NCBI RefSeq assembly: GCF_002150805.1
Contig: NZ_MTBA01000004.1
Span: forward strand, 372,001-436,000
Direction of reading: 5' to 3'
DNA length: 64,000 nucleotides
Origin: Oceanospirillum sanctuarii
Lineage (GTDB): Bacteria > Pseudomonadota > Gammaproteobacteria > Pseudomonadales > Halomonadaceae
Position numbers and translations under genes: made by a program. The notes under the pieces are model-generated. The model made no database searches and had not been told where the DNA came from. It saw only the letters and a list, made by a program, of their open reading frames with translations. Below are positions 38,662 to 47,115 of the stretch, piece by piece; positions within the stretch are counted from its first letter, which is position 1; each line of letters opens with the position of its first letter.

Positions 38662-38773
38662 ACTCAGTGAACGTGCTTCAGCTCAATGTCTCATAGCTGA
38701 AGCGCAACTTTGGAAGGTTGCCGAACTGAGTAGGCCGTTTTCCAGCAAAGTGCGCCCGTGCGGCGCATTTTTT
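38662..38773 (+). ncRNA. Candidate small RNA, three-way junction plus terminator
   Basis: About 112 nt with no open frame. The outer stem ACTCAGT (38662-38668) pairs with ACTGAGT (38725-38731). It encloses hairpin 1, a perfect 9-bp stem GCTTCAGCT/AGCTGAAGC (38675-38703), and hairpin 2, GCAAC/GTTGC (38704-38721) with loop containing TTTGGAAG. A single-stranded GTTTTCC linker follows, then the intrinsic terminator TGCGCC-GGCGCA with six T. A near-consensus promoter lies just upstream. The features together are those of a free-standing regulatory RNA. It does not match 6S, 4.5S, tmRNA, RsmZ-type or riboswitch families that I know. Confidence 0.7.
38751..38773. terminator. Terminator of the small RNA
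   Basis: TGCGCC, 5-nt loop, GGCGCA, six T; extended by AAA/TTT pairs, so it may also act leftward after the cyclase gene. Confidence 0.75.
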
Positions 38774-38801
38774 GTTTCTGCCCCTCACGGCAGAGAACGT
38801 A

Positions 38802-39827
38802 TCAATGCAATGTCTTAATCTGACTTTCCGGTTGTGATTTTCTTACGCCTTTACGGGCTTTCTTTTCGGCATACATGCGGCGATCCGCCTTATCCAACAG
38901 CATTTCAGGGTCGGTGCCATCCAATGGAATCAGGGCGTGGCCGATGCTGGCTTTGAGCCTGAAGCGCTGGGCTTCAAACTCGAAATGAGGCTTGTTGATC
39001 TCTTCAATCCGGCGGATCAGGCTGTCGATGCCATTGGGATCATCAAGGGGTGTCAGGATCACCGCGAACTCATCGCCTCCCATGCGGGCGGCAGTATCTG
39101 TTTCGCGGGTGACCTCTTTCAGGCGACGGGAAAACTCAACCAATACAGCATCACCGGTTCTGTGACCAAAGTGATCATTCACTTTCTTCAGGTCATCCAT
39201 ATCGATCATCAGAAGCCCTGAGGTGGTTTTGTGGCGCACATCCAGAGAGACGGCGTTACGGAGCCGATCCATAAAGAGCGCCCGATTCGCAAGGCCTGTC
39301 ATCTCATCATGGGTGGCTTTGATAAAGAGGTCATCGTTGTCGTATTTAACGGAGAAGAACATAGAGGCGGCGACCATCTCGGTCAGCATGCCGAGCAGGG
39401 TGATATCCCGGGGAAGAAACTTGGCGGGTTCCGCCGACATCGCCTTGATCACACCGACGCTCTCGCCCCGATGCTTCAGTGGCAAAACGATCATGGAACG
39501 AAGTCCCACTTTACGACAGGCATCACGATCAACCCGTTTATCGGTTTCGGAATCCTCACAGCTCTGGGGTTCACCACTTTGGACACACAGACCAGAGAGA
39601 CTGCTGCCGACCATCAGGCGCAAGCCCAGCTGGCTACGGGCGATACCGGAAGCAGCCCGGTAAACCATCTCACCCTCTTCGGCCAGCTCGATAACCGCAC
39701 CATCCGCTTCTATCAGATCCAGAGTCTGTTCAACAATAAACTGCATCACGCCACCCAGATCCAAGCCCAGCTTAGCCAGCTCGGTCTGTATCTGAATCAC
39801 CTGCATTAACTGCTCGCGTGATGGCAT
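38802..39827 (-). CDS. GAF-GGDEF diguanylate cyclase
   Basis: 341 residues from ATG 39827 (MPSREQLMQVIQIQTELAKL); the frame extends to 39926 but that start reads through a strong hairpin. GAF sensor at ~30-165 (SMIVLPLKHRGESVGVIKA), GGDEF at ~185-330. The active site is intact (ARMGGDEFAVIL) and RETD five residues before it is the inhibitory I-site, so an active, product-inhibited enzyme making c-di-GMP is expected. No membrane helix: cytoplasmic. The GAF ligand is unknown. Confidence 0.92.
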   Translation of the reverse strand: MPSREQLMQVIQIQTELAKLGLDLGGVMQFIVEQTLDLIEADGAVIELAEEGEMVYRAASGIARSQLGLRLMVGSSLSGLCVQSGEPQSCEDSETDKRVDRDACRKVGLRSMIVLPLKHRGESVGVIKAMSAEPAKFLPRDITLLGMLTEMVAASMFFSVKYDNDDLFIKATHDEMTGLANRALFMDRLRNAVSLDVRHKTTSGLLMIDMDDLKKVNDHFGHRTGDAVLVEFSRRLKEVTRETDTAARMGGDEFAVILTPLDDPNGIDSLIRRIEEINKPHFEFEAQRFRLKASIGHALIPLDGTDPEMLLDKADRRMYAEKKARKGVRKSQPESQIKTLH

Positions 39828-39872
39828 GCAATAACCTGTTATCTGATGAGTGAGTGAGTGGGTGTGCTTAAC

Positions 39873-39906
39873 GTGCCAAGCCTGAGCCAATGGCTCAGGC
39901 TTGCAC
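39873..39906. other. Strong hairpin in the cyclase leader
   Basis: Perfect 12-bp stem CAAGCCTGAGCC / GGCTCAGGCTTG with AAT loop (39877-39903), extended by GTG/CAC. No T-run on either side, so not a standard terminator; it lies ~50 nt before the cyclase ATG. Confidence 0.6.
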
Positions 39907-39950
39907 TCAGTACAGTATAATTCCAATCCCTGACGACAGATGAAATTCGA

Positions 39951-40871
39951 TCAGATCATCTTGCCGTTGTTAAAGCCAAAATCTGTTTTCTGAATATCAA
40001 AGCCCGGTAGATCCGGATTCAGTTCCCAGCTGCCTTCCAGCTGAATATCCGGCAAGCCACCACTTTCCACTATCGACAGCAGAGAACGGCTGGCTTTGTC
40101 CCATGAGAAGGTCACCGGAATCTCAACACGGGTTTCACCCTTTCCCGGCAGCTGAGTAATCTTATCGGTGCCGATCTCAAAAGGTTTCAGACCATTGATT
40201 ACCAGTGCACCATGCAGATGGTTGATATTCACACCAAAAACATTCGGGTTAGTGATAGGCAGTTCAACTTTGATGCGGAAGCCTTTCAGATCGATCTTGT
40301 CGAGACGAATACTCGGCATTTTGATCTCCGGCAGCTTAGGCGTCGCCACGGTTTTAGTCATGGTCACCGGCTTCGTCCACTTCATACCCAAGGGGCCATG
40401 CAGCGTCAGTTCCGTGCTGAACTTATATTCCAGTTCATCCTTGCTGAACATATCCGGCAGCAGCTTCACCAGATTATCGATACGAACTTTAAAGGGCAGG
40501 TGAACCTTTGCATTCCCTTCAGGGGTGATATTGAGGCCATTGTTGTCGCCACGAATCAGCTTCTTACCTTCCACATCAATGGTGTAGTTAAAACCATCAA
40601 GTTTAAGATCCACCGGGTTAGGGTTATAAAGCTCAATATCCGCATCAAAATAGATATAGTTAAAGTCCATTTTGCGAACCTTGATCTTCTCTGACACCAC
40701 CTCCGGTGCTTCAAGAGAGCCGTTCATCAGAGGGCCAACCCAGGAACAACCTACCAGCAGCAGACTGCTGACCAGCATCAGGGTCAAAGACCGAAAATGA
40801 CGAACAGAACAGCCAGCGAGCAGATGACCGATTTGAGAAAAGGGCTTTGATAGCGGCTTAGCCAACGACAT
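39951..40871 (-). CDS. LEA2/WHy-domain lipoprotein
   Basis: 306 residues. Long N-terminus, then hydrophobic LTLMLVSSLLLVGC with a lipobox cysteine at ~residue 42, so an envelope lipoprotein. Two repeats of the water-stress/hypersensitive-response beta-sandwich: MDFNYIYFDADIELYNPNPV ... and IRLDKIDLKGFRIKVELPI ... TNPNVFGVNINHL. The NPNxxxLxLxGxxY-type pattern is the LEA2 signature. Role in bacteria not established; often thought to protect envelope components. Confidence 0.8.
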   Translation of the reverse strand: MSLAKPLSKPFSQIGHLLAGCSVRHFRSLTLMLVSSLLLVGCSWVGPLMNGSLEAPEVVSEKIKVRKMDFNYIYFDADIELYNPNPVDLKLDGFNYTIDVEGKKLIRGDNNGLNITPEGNAKVHLPFKVRIDNLVKLLPDMFSKDELEYKFSTELTLHGPLGMKWTKPVTMTKTVATPKLPEIKMPSIRLDKIDLKGFRIKVELPITNPNVFGVNINHLHGALVINGLKPFEIGTDKITQLPGKGETRVEIPVTFSWDKASRSLLSIVESGGLPDIQLEGSWELNPDLPGFDIQKTDFGFNNGKMI

Positions 40872-40914
40872 GCAACATCCTCCGTTAATGATCCGACTAT
40901 GATGCCACAGCCAT

Positions 40915-40945
40915 AAAAAAACGGGCTACTTTCATAGCCCGTTTT
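40915..40945 (-). terminator. Terminator of the subtilisin-like gene
   Basis: On the - strand AACGGGCTA, 6-nt loop, TAGCCCGTT then a run of T. Separates the protease gene from the WHy lipoprotein gene. Confidence 0.85.
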
Positions 40946-40990
40946 AAGGTTTGAGCGTTCTGTCAGGTAGTTGAAACAGATAGAGCCGAG

Positions 40991-42367
40991 TCAGAAATTA
41001 CTCACATCCAGCAGTGGCTCTTTCATACCATCGGGGTCATCGATCGCATTCCAGTTCATATTGCCGGTATCCAGCCACGTTTTAACGTCCGCCGGTGTCA
41101 TCGACGGATAACGGGCTTTCAAGAGCGCCGCTGCTCCTGCCACATGAGGCGATGCCATGGAGGTACCGCTGATAGTATTGGTGGCACCATCATTCCAGGT
41201 GGATTCGATACAGACTCCGGGAGCGATAATATCAACATCCGCCCCAAAGTTACTGAAGTTGGCCAGCGTATCATCTTCATCGCTGCGGCAAGTCACGCTA
41301 CCTAAGCCACCGCCAAGGCCATCAAAGTCAGCCAACGCTGAAACGGTAATCACCTCAGGATAAGCCGCCGGTACATGATTCGCTGCGTTGTCACTTTCAT
41401 TGCCTGCGGCCACGACCAGGGTGACGCCAGCAGCAACCGTTGCACAAACCGCTTCATGCAGCCCACCATCGCTACAGCCTGTGGCAGATCCACTTCCGCC
41501 AAGGCTCATATTCGCAACCTCGATCACGTCAGCATTGGCGGTTACCCAATCCAGCCCACAGATAATACTGCCCCAGCTACCACTACCCGCATTATTGAGT
41601 ACACGAACGGCCCAAAGACGAGCACCGGGAGCCATTCCCACCACACCACTGGCGTTATCTTTTGCTGCTACCGTCCCCGCTACATGAGTACCGTGACCAT
41701 TGCCATCATTGTATTTACTGGCAGGCCCTGTGGAGCAGTTAATGCCACCGGCGATCGTCAGATCACTGTGATTGCTGATTCCGGTATCGATAATAGCAAC
41801 ATCCACATCTTCGCTTCCCTGACCATTACCGGCGAGAGCTGAGGAAAGATGAGCACCACTTCGGGTAATGCCCGTCGGAACAATCTGGCTAGAAGGCTCA
41901 CCGCCCCCACCGCCGCCGTCACCTTTACAGGGTGGCGTTGCACAAGGTTTGTTGATAACAAGACGGGTCAGGGTAACAACCTGATCCTGTACCACAGAGA
42001 CGACACTGGGGTGCTGTCGAATGCCTTTTAATGCAGCAGTAGGAAGATGCGCCGCAAAGCCGTTAAAGACATGCCGGTAATGATGGTTTACCTGACCGCC
42101 ATTGGCTTTAGCGGATCTCATAACCGCAGACGCTGTCGCGCTATTGGTATCCGGTTTCAACTTAACGATATAGTGATCTTCCAGCATTGAAGCTCCGGCT
42201 GCATTTGCCGCAAGAACAGAGCCGGAATAACCTGAAACGGTTATCGCCATACCGAGCAGAAACAAAAAAAGCAGGCTGCCTGAGCGTCCTGCTTTTCTGA
42301 GTAAACTTTGAAGATCGCTTAACACCTGTATAGGGCCTGAAGCGAAAAAAGAGCTGTGGGGTTGCAT
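40991..42367 (-). CDS. Subtilisin-like S8 serine protease with I9 propeptide
   Basis: 458 residues, GGAGG site before ATG 42367. Unusually long N-terminus with hydrophobic export segment (SLLFLFLLGMAITVSGYSGS, ~residues 31-50), I9 inhibitor propeptide (DHYIVKLKPDTNSATASAVM ... FNGFAAHLP), a Cys-rich, hexaglycine linker (CATPPCKGDGGGGGG), then the catalytic domain: Asp in VAIIDTGISNHSD, His in GNGHGTHVAGTVAA, Ser in SGTSMASPHVAGAAAL. Proteinase K-like, probably secreted. It ends soon after the catalytic domain with no visible C-terminal targeting domain. Confidence 0.93.
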   Translation of the reverse strand: MQPHSSFFASGPIQVLSDLQSLLRKAGRSGSLLFLFLLGMAITVSGYSGSVLAANAAGASMLEDHYIVKLKPDTNSATASAVMRSAKANGGQVNHHYRHVFNGFAAHLPTAALKGIRQHPSVVSVVQDQVVTLTRLVINKPCATPPCKGDGGGGGGEPSSQIVPTGITRSGAHLSSALAGNGQGSEDVDVAIIDTGISNHSDLTIAGGINCSTGPASKYNDGNGHGTHVAGTVAAKDNASGVVGMAPGARLWAVRVLNNAGSGSWGSIICGLDWVTANADVIEVANMSLGGSGSATGCSDGGLHEAVCATVAAGVTLVVAAGNESDNAANHVPAAYPEVITVSALADFDGLGGGLGSVTCRSDEDDTLANFSNFGADVDIIAPGVCIESTWNDGATNTISGTSMASPHVAGAAALLKARYPSMTPADVKTWLDTGNMNWNAIDDPDGMKEPLLDVSNF

Positions 42368-42562
42368 GACAAATCCTCCGCAGGGAGTACCGCGCCAAAA
42401 GCTGCGAACACTCAGAAGGTGTCATTTAAGTTTAGAACAGCCAGAAAACCCACCGGGGCTTTCTGGCTGAGAAGATTTCAAGCAGCAGAACATGAGTCAG
42501 CTAAGTGATTCACGCTCTGTCTCCCCCAGGAGCAGACCTTGCCCTCTGATCCCTGCGCTTGG

Positions 42563-44029
42563 TTATTCGCTGACGCGTTTTTCCAGACGGTTGAGGAATT
42601 CCTGCATAATGATCTGATACAGCTCCTGCTTCAGCCAGAGATCTTCCACATCGGAGTCGATACTCGGGTTGTCGTTTACCTCGATCACATAAGCTTTATC
42701 GCCGGACTGCTTAAGGTCGATACCGTACAGGCCATCACCGATCAGACGACTGGCTTTGACGGCTGCATCGATCACCGCTTTCGGCGCTTCATAGGTCGGC
42801 AGGGTATCAAAACCGCCCGACTCCACTTCCGAACCACCGTGGTTATAGATCTGCCAGTGATCTTTCACCATGTAGTAGCGGCAGGCATAGATCGGCTTGT
42901 TATTCAGCACGCCAATACGCCAGTCAAATTCGGTGTACATGAACTCCTGGGCCAACAGCAGAGCTGATTTCTGACTCAGTTCTTTGGCACCAGCGGTCAG
43001 CTCATCCCGGTTCGTTACCTTAACGATACCTTTGGAGAAGGCACCATCCGGAATCTTCAGCACCATAGGGAAGCCCATCTCATCCGCCAGCTGATCCAGC
43101 GCGGCCTTGCTCTGATCGCTGATAATGCGGGTTTTAGGCGCAGGCACCTTATTCACCGCCAACAGATCCGACAGGAAAACCTTGTTGGTACAACGCAGAA
43201 TCGACGTTGGGTCATCCATCACCACCAGCCCCTCACTCTCCGCTTTTTTGGCAAAGCGATAGGTGTGGTGGTCGATATTGGTGGTCTCACGGATAAAGAG
43301 CGCATCAAACTCCGCCAGACGCATATAGTCTTTCTTGGTGATCAGCTCGGCATCAATACCCAGACTCTCAGCAGCCTTGATAAAGTTCTTCAGAGCGACG
43401 GAGTCACTCGGCGGCAATGCCTCATCCGGGTTGTACAGAATCGCCAGATCAAAGCGTGCCCCTTTCTTAGGCTTGGCTTTCCGCCACATCTTACGGCTGA
43501 AACGGTCAAAGGCTTCGGCAAACTGCTGCTGATCACTTTCGGTTTTCAGGTCCTTCAGAGACAGAAAACGCAGGCTTTCCAACTGCCAGACTTTACGGCG
43601 CTCCAGAGTCAGTTCCAGTGCCGGAGCGGGAAAACGCTCAAACAGGTTCTTCGCCAGCGGCTTCAGCGCCTTGTGTTCGGTCTCACCGAAAAAAATACGC
43701 AGGGTCAGGGTATCGCCTTCCAGCAGCTTGCTGTTTTTATCCGCCAGTTCTGACAGACCATCCAGCTGCATCAGGTACAGGGCTTTGCGTCCCAGATCAT
43801 TGATCGACTGAACCGCAGGCAGCACAGTATGGCCACGGGCTTCCGCCAGTAGAGAGCAGTAATAGCCACGACTAAGGTATTTATAGTTTCGGCACAGATT
43901 GATAACCCGGGTACGCTGGCGTTTTTTCACCGGCATTTTCAGGTATTCATCAAAGGTGATGACATCCTGGCTTGGGTAATAAGGTTTCCAGTCGTCTTTA
44001 TTTTCGACCACAACGCAAAGAACAGACAT
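42563..44029 (-). CDS. RimK-family ATP-grasp ligase with N-terminal RimK-like domain
   Basis: 488 residues from ATG 44029 (MSVLCVVVENKDDWKPYYPS), AGGA site; an upstream frame to 44200 overlaps the promoter. Residues ~1-200 are the RimK-associated N-terminal domain; ~280-480 the ATP-grasp: FIRETTNIDHHTYRFAKKAE, VMDDPTSILRCTNKVFLSDL, FPMVLKIPDGAFSKGIVKV, and YVIEVNDNPSIDSDVED with metal ligands. RimK-type enzymes add glutamate (or related amino acids) to proteins or metabolites. Divergent from the peptidase and GNAT-C39 genes, forming a cluster. Confidence 0.87.
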   Translation of the reverse strand: MSVLCVVVENKDDWKPYYPSQDVITFDEYLKMPVKKRQRTRVINLCRNYKYLSRGYYCSLLAEARGHTVLPAVQSINDLGRKALYLMQLDGLSELADKNSKLLEGDTLTLRIFFGETEHKALKPLAKNLFERFPAPALELTLERRKVWQLESLRFLSLKDLKTESDQQQFAEAFDRFSRKMWRKAKPKKGARFDLAILYNPDEALPPSDSVALKNFIKAAESLGIDAELITKKDYMRLAEFDALFIRETTNIDHHTYRFAKKAESEGLVVMDDPTSILRCTNKVFLSDLLAVNKVPAPKTRIISDQSKAALDQLADEMGFPMVLKIPDGAFSKGIVKVTNRDELTAGAKELSQKSALLLAQEFMYTEFDWRIGVLNNKPIYACRYYMVKDHWQIYNHGGSEVESGGFDTLPTYEAPKAVIDAAVKASRLIGDGLYGIDLKQSGDKAYVIEVNDNPSIDSDVEDLWLKQELYQIIMQEFLNRLEKRVSE

Positions 44030-44537
44030 AGCACCGCTTCCTAAAATAATGGCTATGCATAAGGGCTTTCCGGTTAGCGGAACCGCTGAGAGATACCTGA
44101 AAAGACCGCCGCAGAAGTCGCGGATTTTGCGCTGATAGCGTAACCGCTGACAACTCTTTTTTCCGGAACCGATAGAATATTTTTGCTCAGTTTTTATCAA
44201 TTTCTGATTAAAAAATTCTTAAAGATTCTGAATTTTCCTCTTCGGGAAAGACTAGACCAAAGCCGGGGAAAAACTTACTTATCCCATGCAAATAATGCTT
44301 GTCACGGAAAAAAAATCGGGCGTATTATCCACCCGCTGAACCACCAGACTTCAAAGCGCAAAACTCCTTTTTGCCGCCCGGTCATCTCTGGCCAACAGCG
44401 CCCCTGCCTGCGATGTGACAATAAAACTCACAGCAGCCCAGGTCACAAGATTACTGTGCCGTTACCCCGCTTTCAGCACTCCGGAATCATCTCCGGCACG
44501 GCCAGTTCCTTAAGTTATTTTGTGTGAGGCGTCTAAC
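44030..44537. other. 508-bp divergent region of the RimK/peptidase cluster
   Basis: A candidate leftward promoter for the RimK-like gene is TTGATA (44195-44200), 17-bp spacer, TTCTAT (44172-44177), giving a ~140-nt leader. The rightward gene has a GTGAGGCG ribosome site. No further gene or clear RNA is seen. Confidence 0.4.
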
Positions 44538-45665
44538 ATGCCCCTGTTAAAAACTCCCCATGTAGCGGAAGACTTTGTGCTGCCTTTTTCTGAGGCTCGT
44601 CGTCAGTTTCGTAGTTTGGCCAGTACCGCTCTGGATACTCTGCCAGGTCAACTGCTGCACTTTGCTCATCCGGAAACCGGCCCTCAGGGCGAAGCGCTGA
44701 GCAGCGACTGGCTTTGGTTGGGTGAAGACTCGGCGCCGGCGGTTCTGGTGATTATCTCCGGCACCCACGGTATCGAAGGTTATGCAGGTTCTGGTCTGCA
44801 GCGTCATCTCTTACCTGATCTGGTGACGGTGCTGCAGCAGAAGGCTGGCTTGGCAGCACTGGTGATTCATACTCTGAACCCTTGGGGCTATGCCTGGCAG
44901 CGCCGTGGCGACCATAAAAACATCGATCTGAACCGAAACTTTATCGATTTTGATGCACCACTTCCGGTCAACTCAGGCTTTAACGACCTGCTGCCGGCGC
45001 TGGCGATGCCTCAGGAAGAAAGAAGCCTGTTACTGAATCAGTGGCAACGAAGTCTTGGGGCTACCCGATACGAGGAGGCCGTTAGTGGCGGCCAGTATCA
45101 GCACAGCAATAGCCTCTTCTATGGTGGCAAAAAGCCTTCATGGAGCCATCAGACGCTCCTGAGCGGACTGAACACCCTGAACCTGAACCGCGCTAAGAAA
45201 ATTCTGGTGCTGGATCTGCATACCGGTCTTGGTCCTTACGGCTATGGTGAGCTGATCAGCGATCATCTTCCGGGCAGTGCTGGTGATATTAAAGCCGCCC
45301 AGTGGTTTGGAGATCAGGTAGCCCGTCCGGCGCTGGGTACTTCCAGTTCGGTTCCCAAAATTGGCCTGATGGACTATTACTTTCATCAGCTGCTGGGGGA
45401 TCGAGGCTGCTACATGACCTACGAGATGGGTAGCTTTGGCACCGAAGCTCTGTTCGATGTGCTCTGTGAAGAACAGCGTTTCTACAACGCTAACTCAGGT
45501 TCCACGACATACCCGATATCGGAAGAGGACAATCCGGCCAGTCTCGCCATGATGCGTCATTTCTGTCCGGACGATCCGCACTGGCAGGCTGCTGTCAGCA
45601 TGCGTTTCCGTCAGGTTGTGGGTATTGGTATTGATCAGTTGCTTAAAGAGATTCGCAAACAGTGA
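44538..45665 (+). CDS. DUF2817 / M14-like zinc carboxypeptidase-family protein
   Basis: 375 residues from ATG 44538 (MPLLKTPHVAEDFVLPF). Zinc ligands: SGTHGIEGYAG (HxxE) and LVLDLHTGLGPYGYGEL (His); KNIDLNRNFIDFD is the arginine/asparagine substrate-binding motif of M14 enzymes; CYMTYEMGSFG probably carries the catalytic glutamate. No signal peptide. As a succinylglutamate-desuccinylase-like or carboxypeptidase-like enzyme it could remove an acyl or amino-acid tail, for instance one added by the adjacent RimK-like ligase (inference). Followed by the GNAT-C39 gene. Confidence 0.82.
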   Translation: MPLLKTPHVAEDFVLPFSEARRQFRSLASTALDTLPGQLLHFAHPETGPQGEALSSDWLWLGEDSAPAVLVIISGTHGIEGYAGSGLQRHLLPDLVTVLQQKAGLAALVIHTLNPWGYAWQRRGDHKNIDLNRNFIDFDAPLPVNSGFNDLLPALAMPQEERSLLLNQWQRSLGATRYEEAVSGGQYQHSNSLFYGGKKPSWSHQTLLSGLNTLNLNRAKKILVLDLHTGLGPYGYGELISDHLPGSAGDIKAAQWFGDQVARPALGTSSSVPKIGLMDYYFHQLLGDRGCYMTYEMGSFGTEALFDVLCEEQRFYNANSGSTTYPISEEDNPASLAMMRHFCPDDPHWQAAVSMRFRQVVGIGIDQLLKEIRKQ

Positions 45666-45727
45666 ATCAGGCAATAAGAGAATCAGCTCAATTCGATGAT
45701 ATCGCTAGGCTGAGAAGTGAGGAAACC

Positions 45728-46936
45728 ATGAACAGCAAAGCAAAAGCGGCAACAGCCATGATCAGAAAAGCTCGGACTCAGGATCTGAATGCTTTGCTGG
45801 CGCTGGAAAACCTCTGCTTCAGCAGCGACCGCCTGTCCCGCCGAAGCTTTCGGCACTTTCTTAATGCTCAGGGGAATAAAAGCTCACCAAACAAGCTAAG
45901 CTCCTCAAACAAACCCGGTATTCAGAACAGCAAGACCGATGAGCTGCCAACGTCCTCCCTCTGGCTGGTGCTTGAAAACGATCAGCCGGATGCTGAGGTA
46001 ATCGGCTATGGCTTGCTATTGTTTCGCCGGGGTACTCGTCTGGCTCGTCTCTACTCGATCGCCGTCAGCCCTAACCATCAGGGCAAAGGGATCGCAGGCT
46101 TGCTGCTGGATACATTAGAGCAGGAAGCCGCTGATCTGAATCTGGTCTTTCTGCGACTTGAAGTACGGCAGGACAATCAGCCTGCTATCGGGCTTTATGA
46201 AAAGCGCGGCTATCGTTGGTTCGGCACCATTAAAGACTATTACGAAGATGGCCAGACCGCGCTGCGGATGGAAAAGCGACTGCTGCGTGGCATAGCGGCT
46301 ACGCCAAAAAATCTGCCCTATTACCGGCAGAATACCGATTTTACCTGCGGGCCTTCGGCACTGCTGATGGCGATGCGTGCTCTGGATAATCAGGTGGAGA
46401 TGACGCTGGATGAAGAGCTTCAGATCTGGCGGGAAGCGACCACCATCTTTATGCTCTCAGGACACGGTGGCTGCTCACCCCACGGGTTGGCACTGAGCGC
46501 CTGGCGTAGGGGTTTTAGTGTCGACCTTTACGTCAATACCGAAGCAACCCCCTTTATTGATTCGGTTCGTGATGAGAGCAAAAAGCAGATTATGACTCAG
46601 GTGCACCAGCGTTTTATGAGTGATATCGAGCGCTCGGATATTCGTCTGCACCATGAGGAACTGAGCACCGATAAGCTGCAGCAACATCTGCAGGAAGGCG
46701 CCAGTGTTATCAGTCTGATCAGCACCTGGCGCTTTAACCGTAACAAGATCCCGCACTGGGTGACACTGGTCAGAGCAGATGATGCCTATATGTATCTGAG
46801 TGACCCTGAACCGGATGATGATCTGATGCATACCGAGACCGATAATATTGCGGTTCCGGTTAGCCTTGAGGACTTCAGCGCCATGAATCGCTATGGTCGT
46901 AATAAGCTGCATTGTTCTCTGGTGCTTACGTTATAA
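45728..46936 (+). CDS. GNAT acetyltransferase fused to C39-like cysteine peptidase
   Basis: 402 residues from ATG 45728, which has a GTGAGG site; a GTG at 45662 overlapping the previous stop is the alternative start. Residues ~10-180 are GNAT: IRKARTQDLNALLALENLCF, and the acetyl-CoA loop SVSPNHQGKGIAGLLL..., with VRQDNQPAIGLYEKRGY. Residues ~190-400 are peptidase C39-like: YYRQNTDFTCGPSALLMAM (nucleophile Cys), NKIPHWVTLVRAD (His), YLSDPEPDDD (Asp). C39 domains normally cut Gly-Gly leaders; joined to GNAT and next to a RimK-like ligase this points to peptide maturation or modification, substrate unknown. Confidence 0.85.
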   Translation: MNSKAKAATAMIRKARTQDLNALLALENLCFSSDRLSRRSFRHFLNAQGNKSSPNKLSSSNKPGIQNSKTDELPTSSLWLVLENDQPDAEVIGYGLLLFRRGTRLARLYSIAVSPNHQGKGIAGLLLDTLEQEAADLNLVFLRLEVRQDNQPAIGLYEKRGYRWFGTIKDYYEDGQTALRMEKRLLRGIAATPKNLPYYRQNTDFTCGPSALLMAMRALDNQVEMTLDEELQIWREATTIFMLSGHGGCSPHGLALSAWRRGFSVDLYVNTEATPFIDSVRDESKKQIMTQVHQRFMSDIERSDIRLHHEELSTDKLQQHLQEGASVISLISTWRFNRNKIPHWVTLVRADDAYMYLSDPEPDDDLMHTETDNIAVPVSLEDFSAMNRYGRNKLHCSLVLTL

Positions 46937-46981
46937 AATCGCTGCTGATTGTGTGAAGCGATCGCTCAATTACAAACTGCT

Positions 46982-47040
46982 CCACCACAAACAGTTCCGT
47001 AGCAAACAGGTCCATAACAAACAGCCACATAACAGACAGA
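46982..47040. repeat. Degenerate ~15-bp tandem repeats
   Basis: Four imperfect units, each with a (C/A)AAACAG or ACAGACAG core: 46982-46996, 46997-47011, 47012-47025, 47026-47040. Intergenic, just after the GNAT-C39 gene and before the terminator. Confidence 0.5.
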
Positions 47041-47043
47041 CAT

Positions 47044-47079
47044 AAAAAAACCCTGAGCGGATAAACCGGTCAGGGTTTT
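47044..47079. terminator. Bidirectional terminator between GNAT-C39 gene and sthA
   Basis: AAAACCCTGA / TCAGGGTTTT around a 13-nt loop, with A/T flanks on both sides. Confidence 0.75.
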
Positions 47080-47115
47080 CTTGTTTCCAGATCAGGCAGT
47101 CTGGTCTGACTCTGA

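Noticed and set aside
42438-42469. 10-bp hairpin CAGCCAGAAA/TTTCTGGCTG after the RimK-like gene
   Set aside because: Stem is good but neither side has a T-run, so I did not call it a terminator; it may slow polymerase or protect a 3' end.
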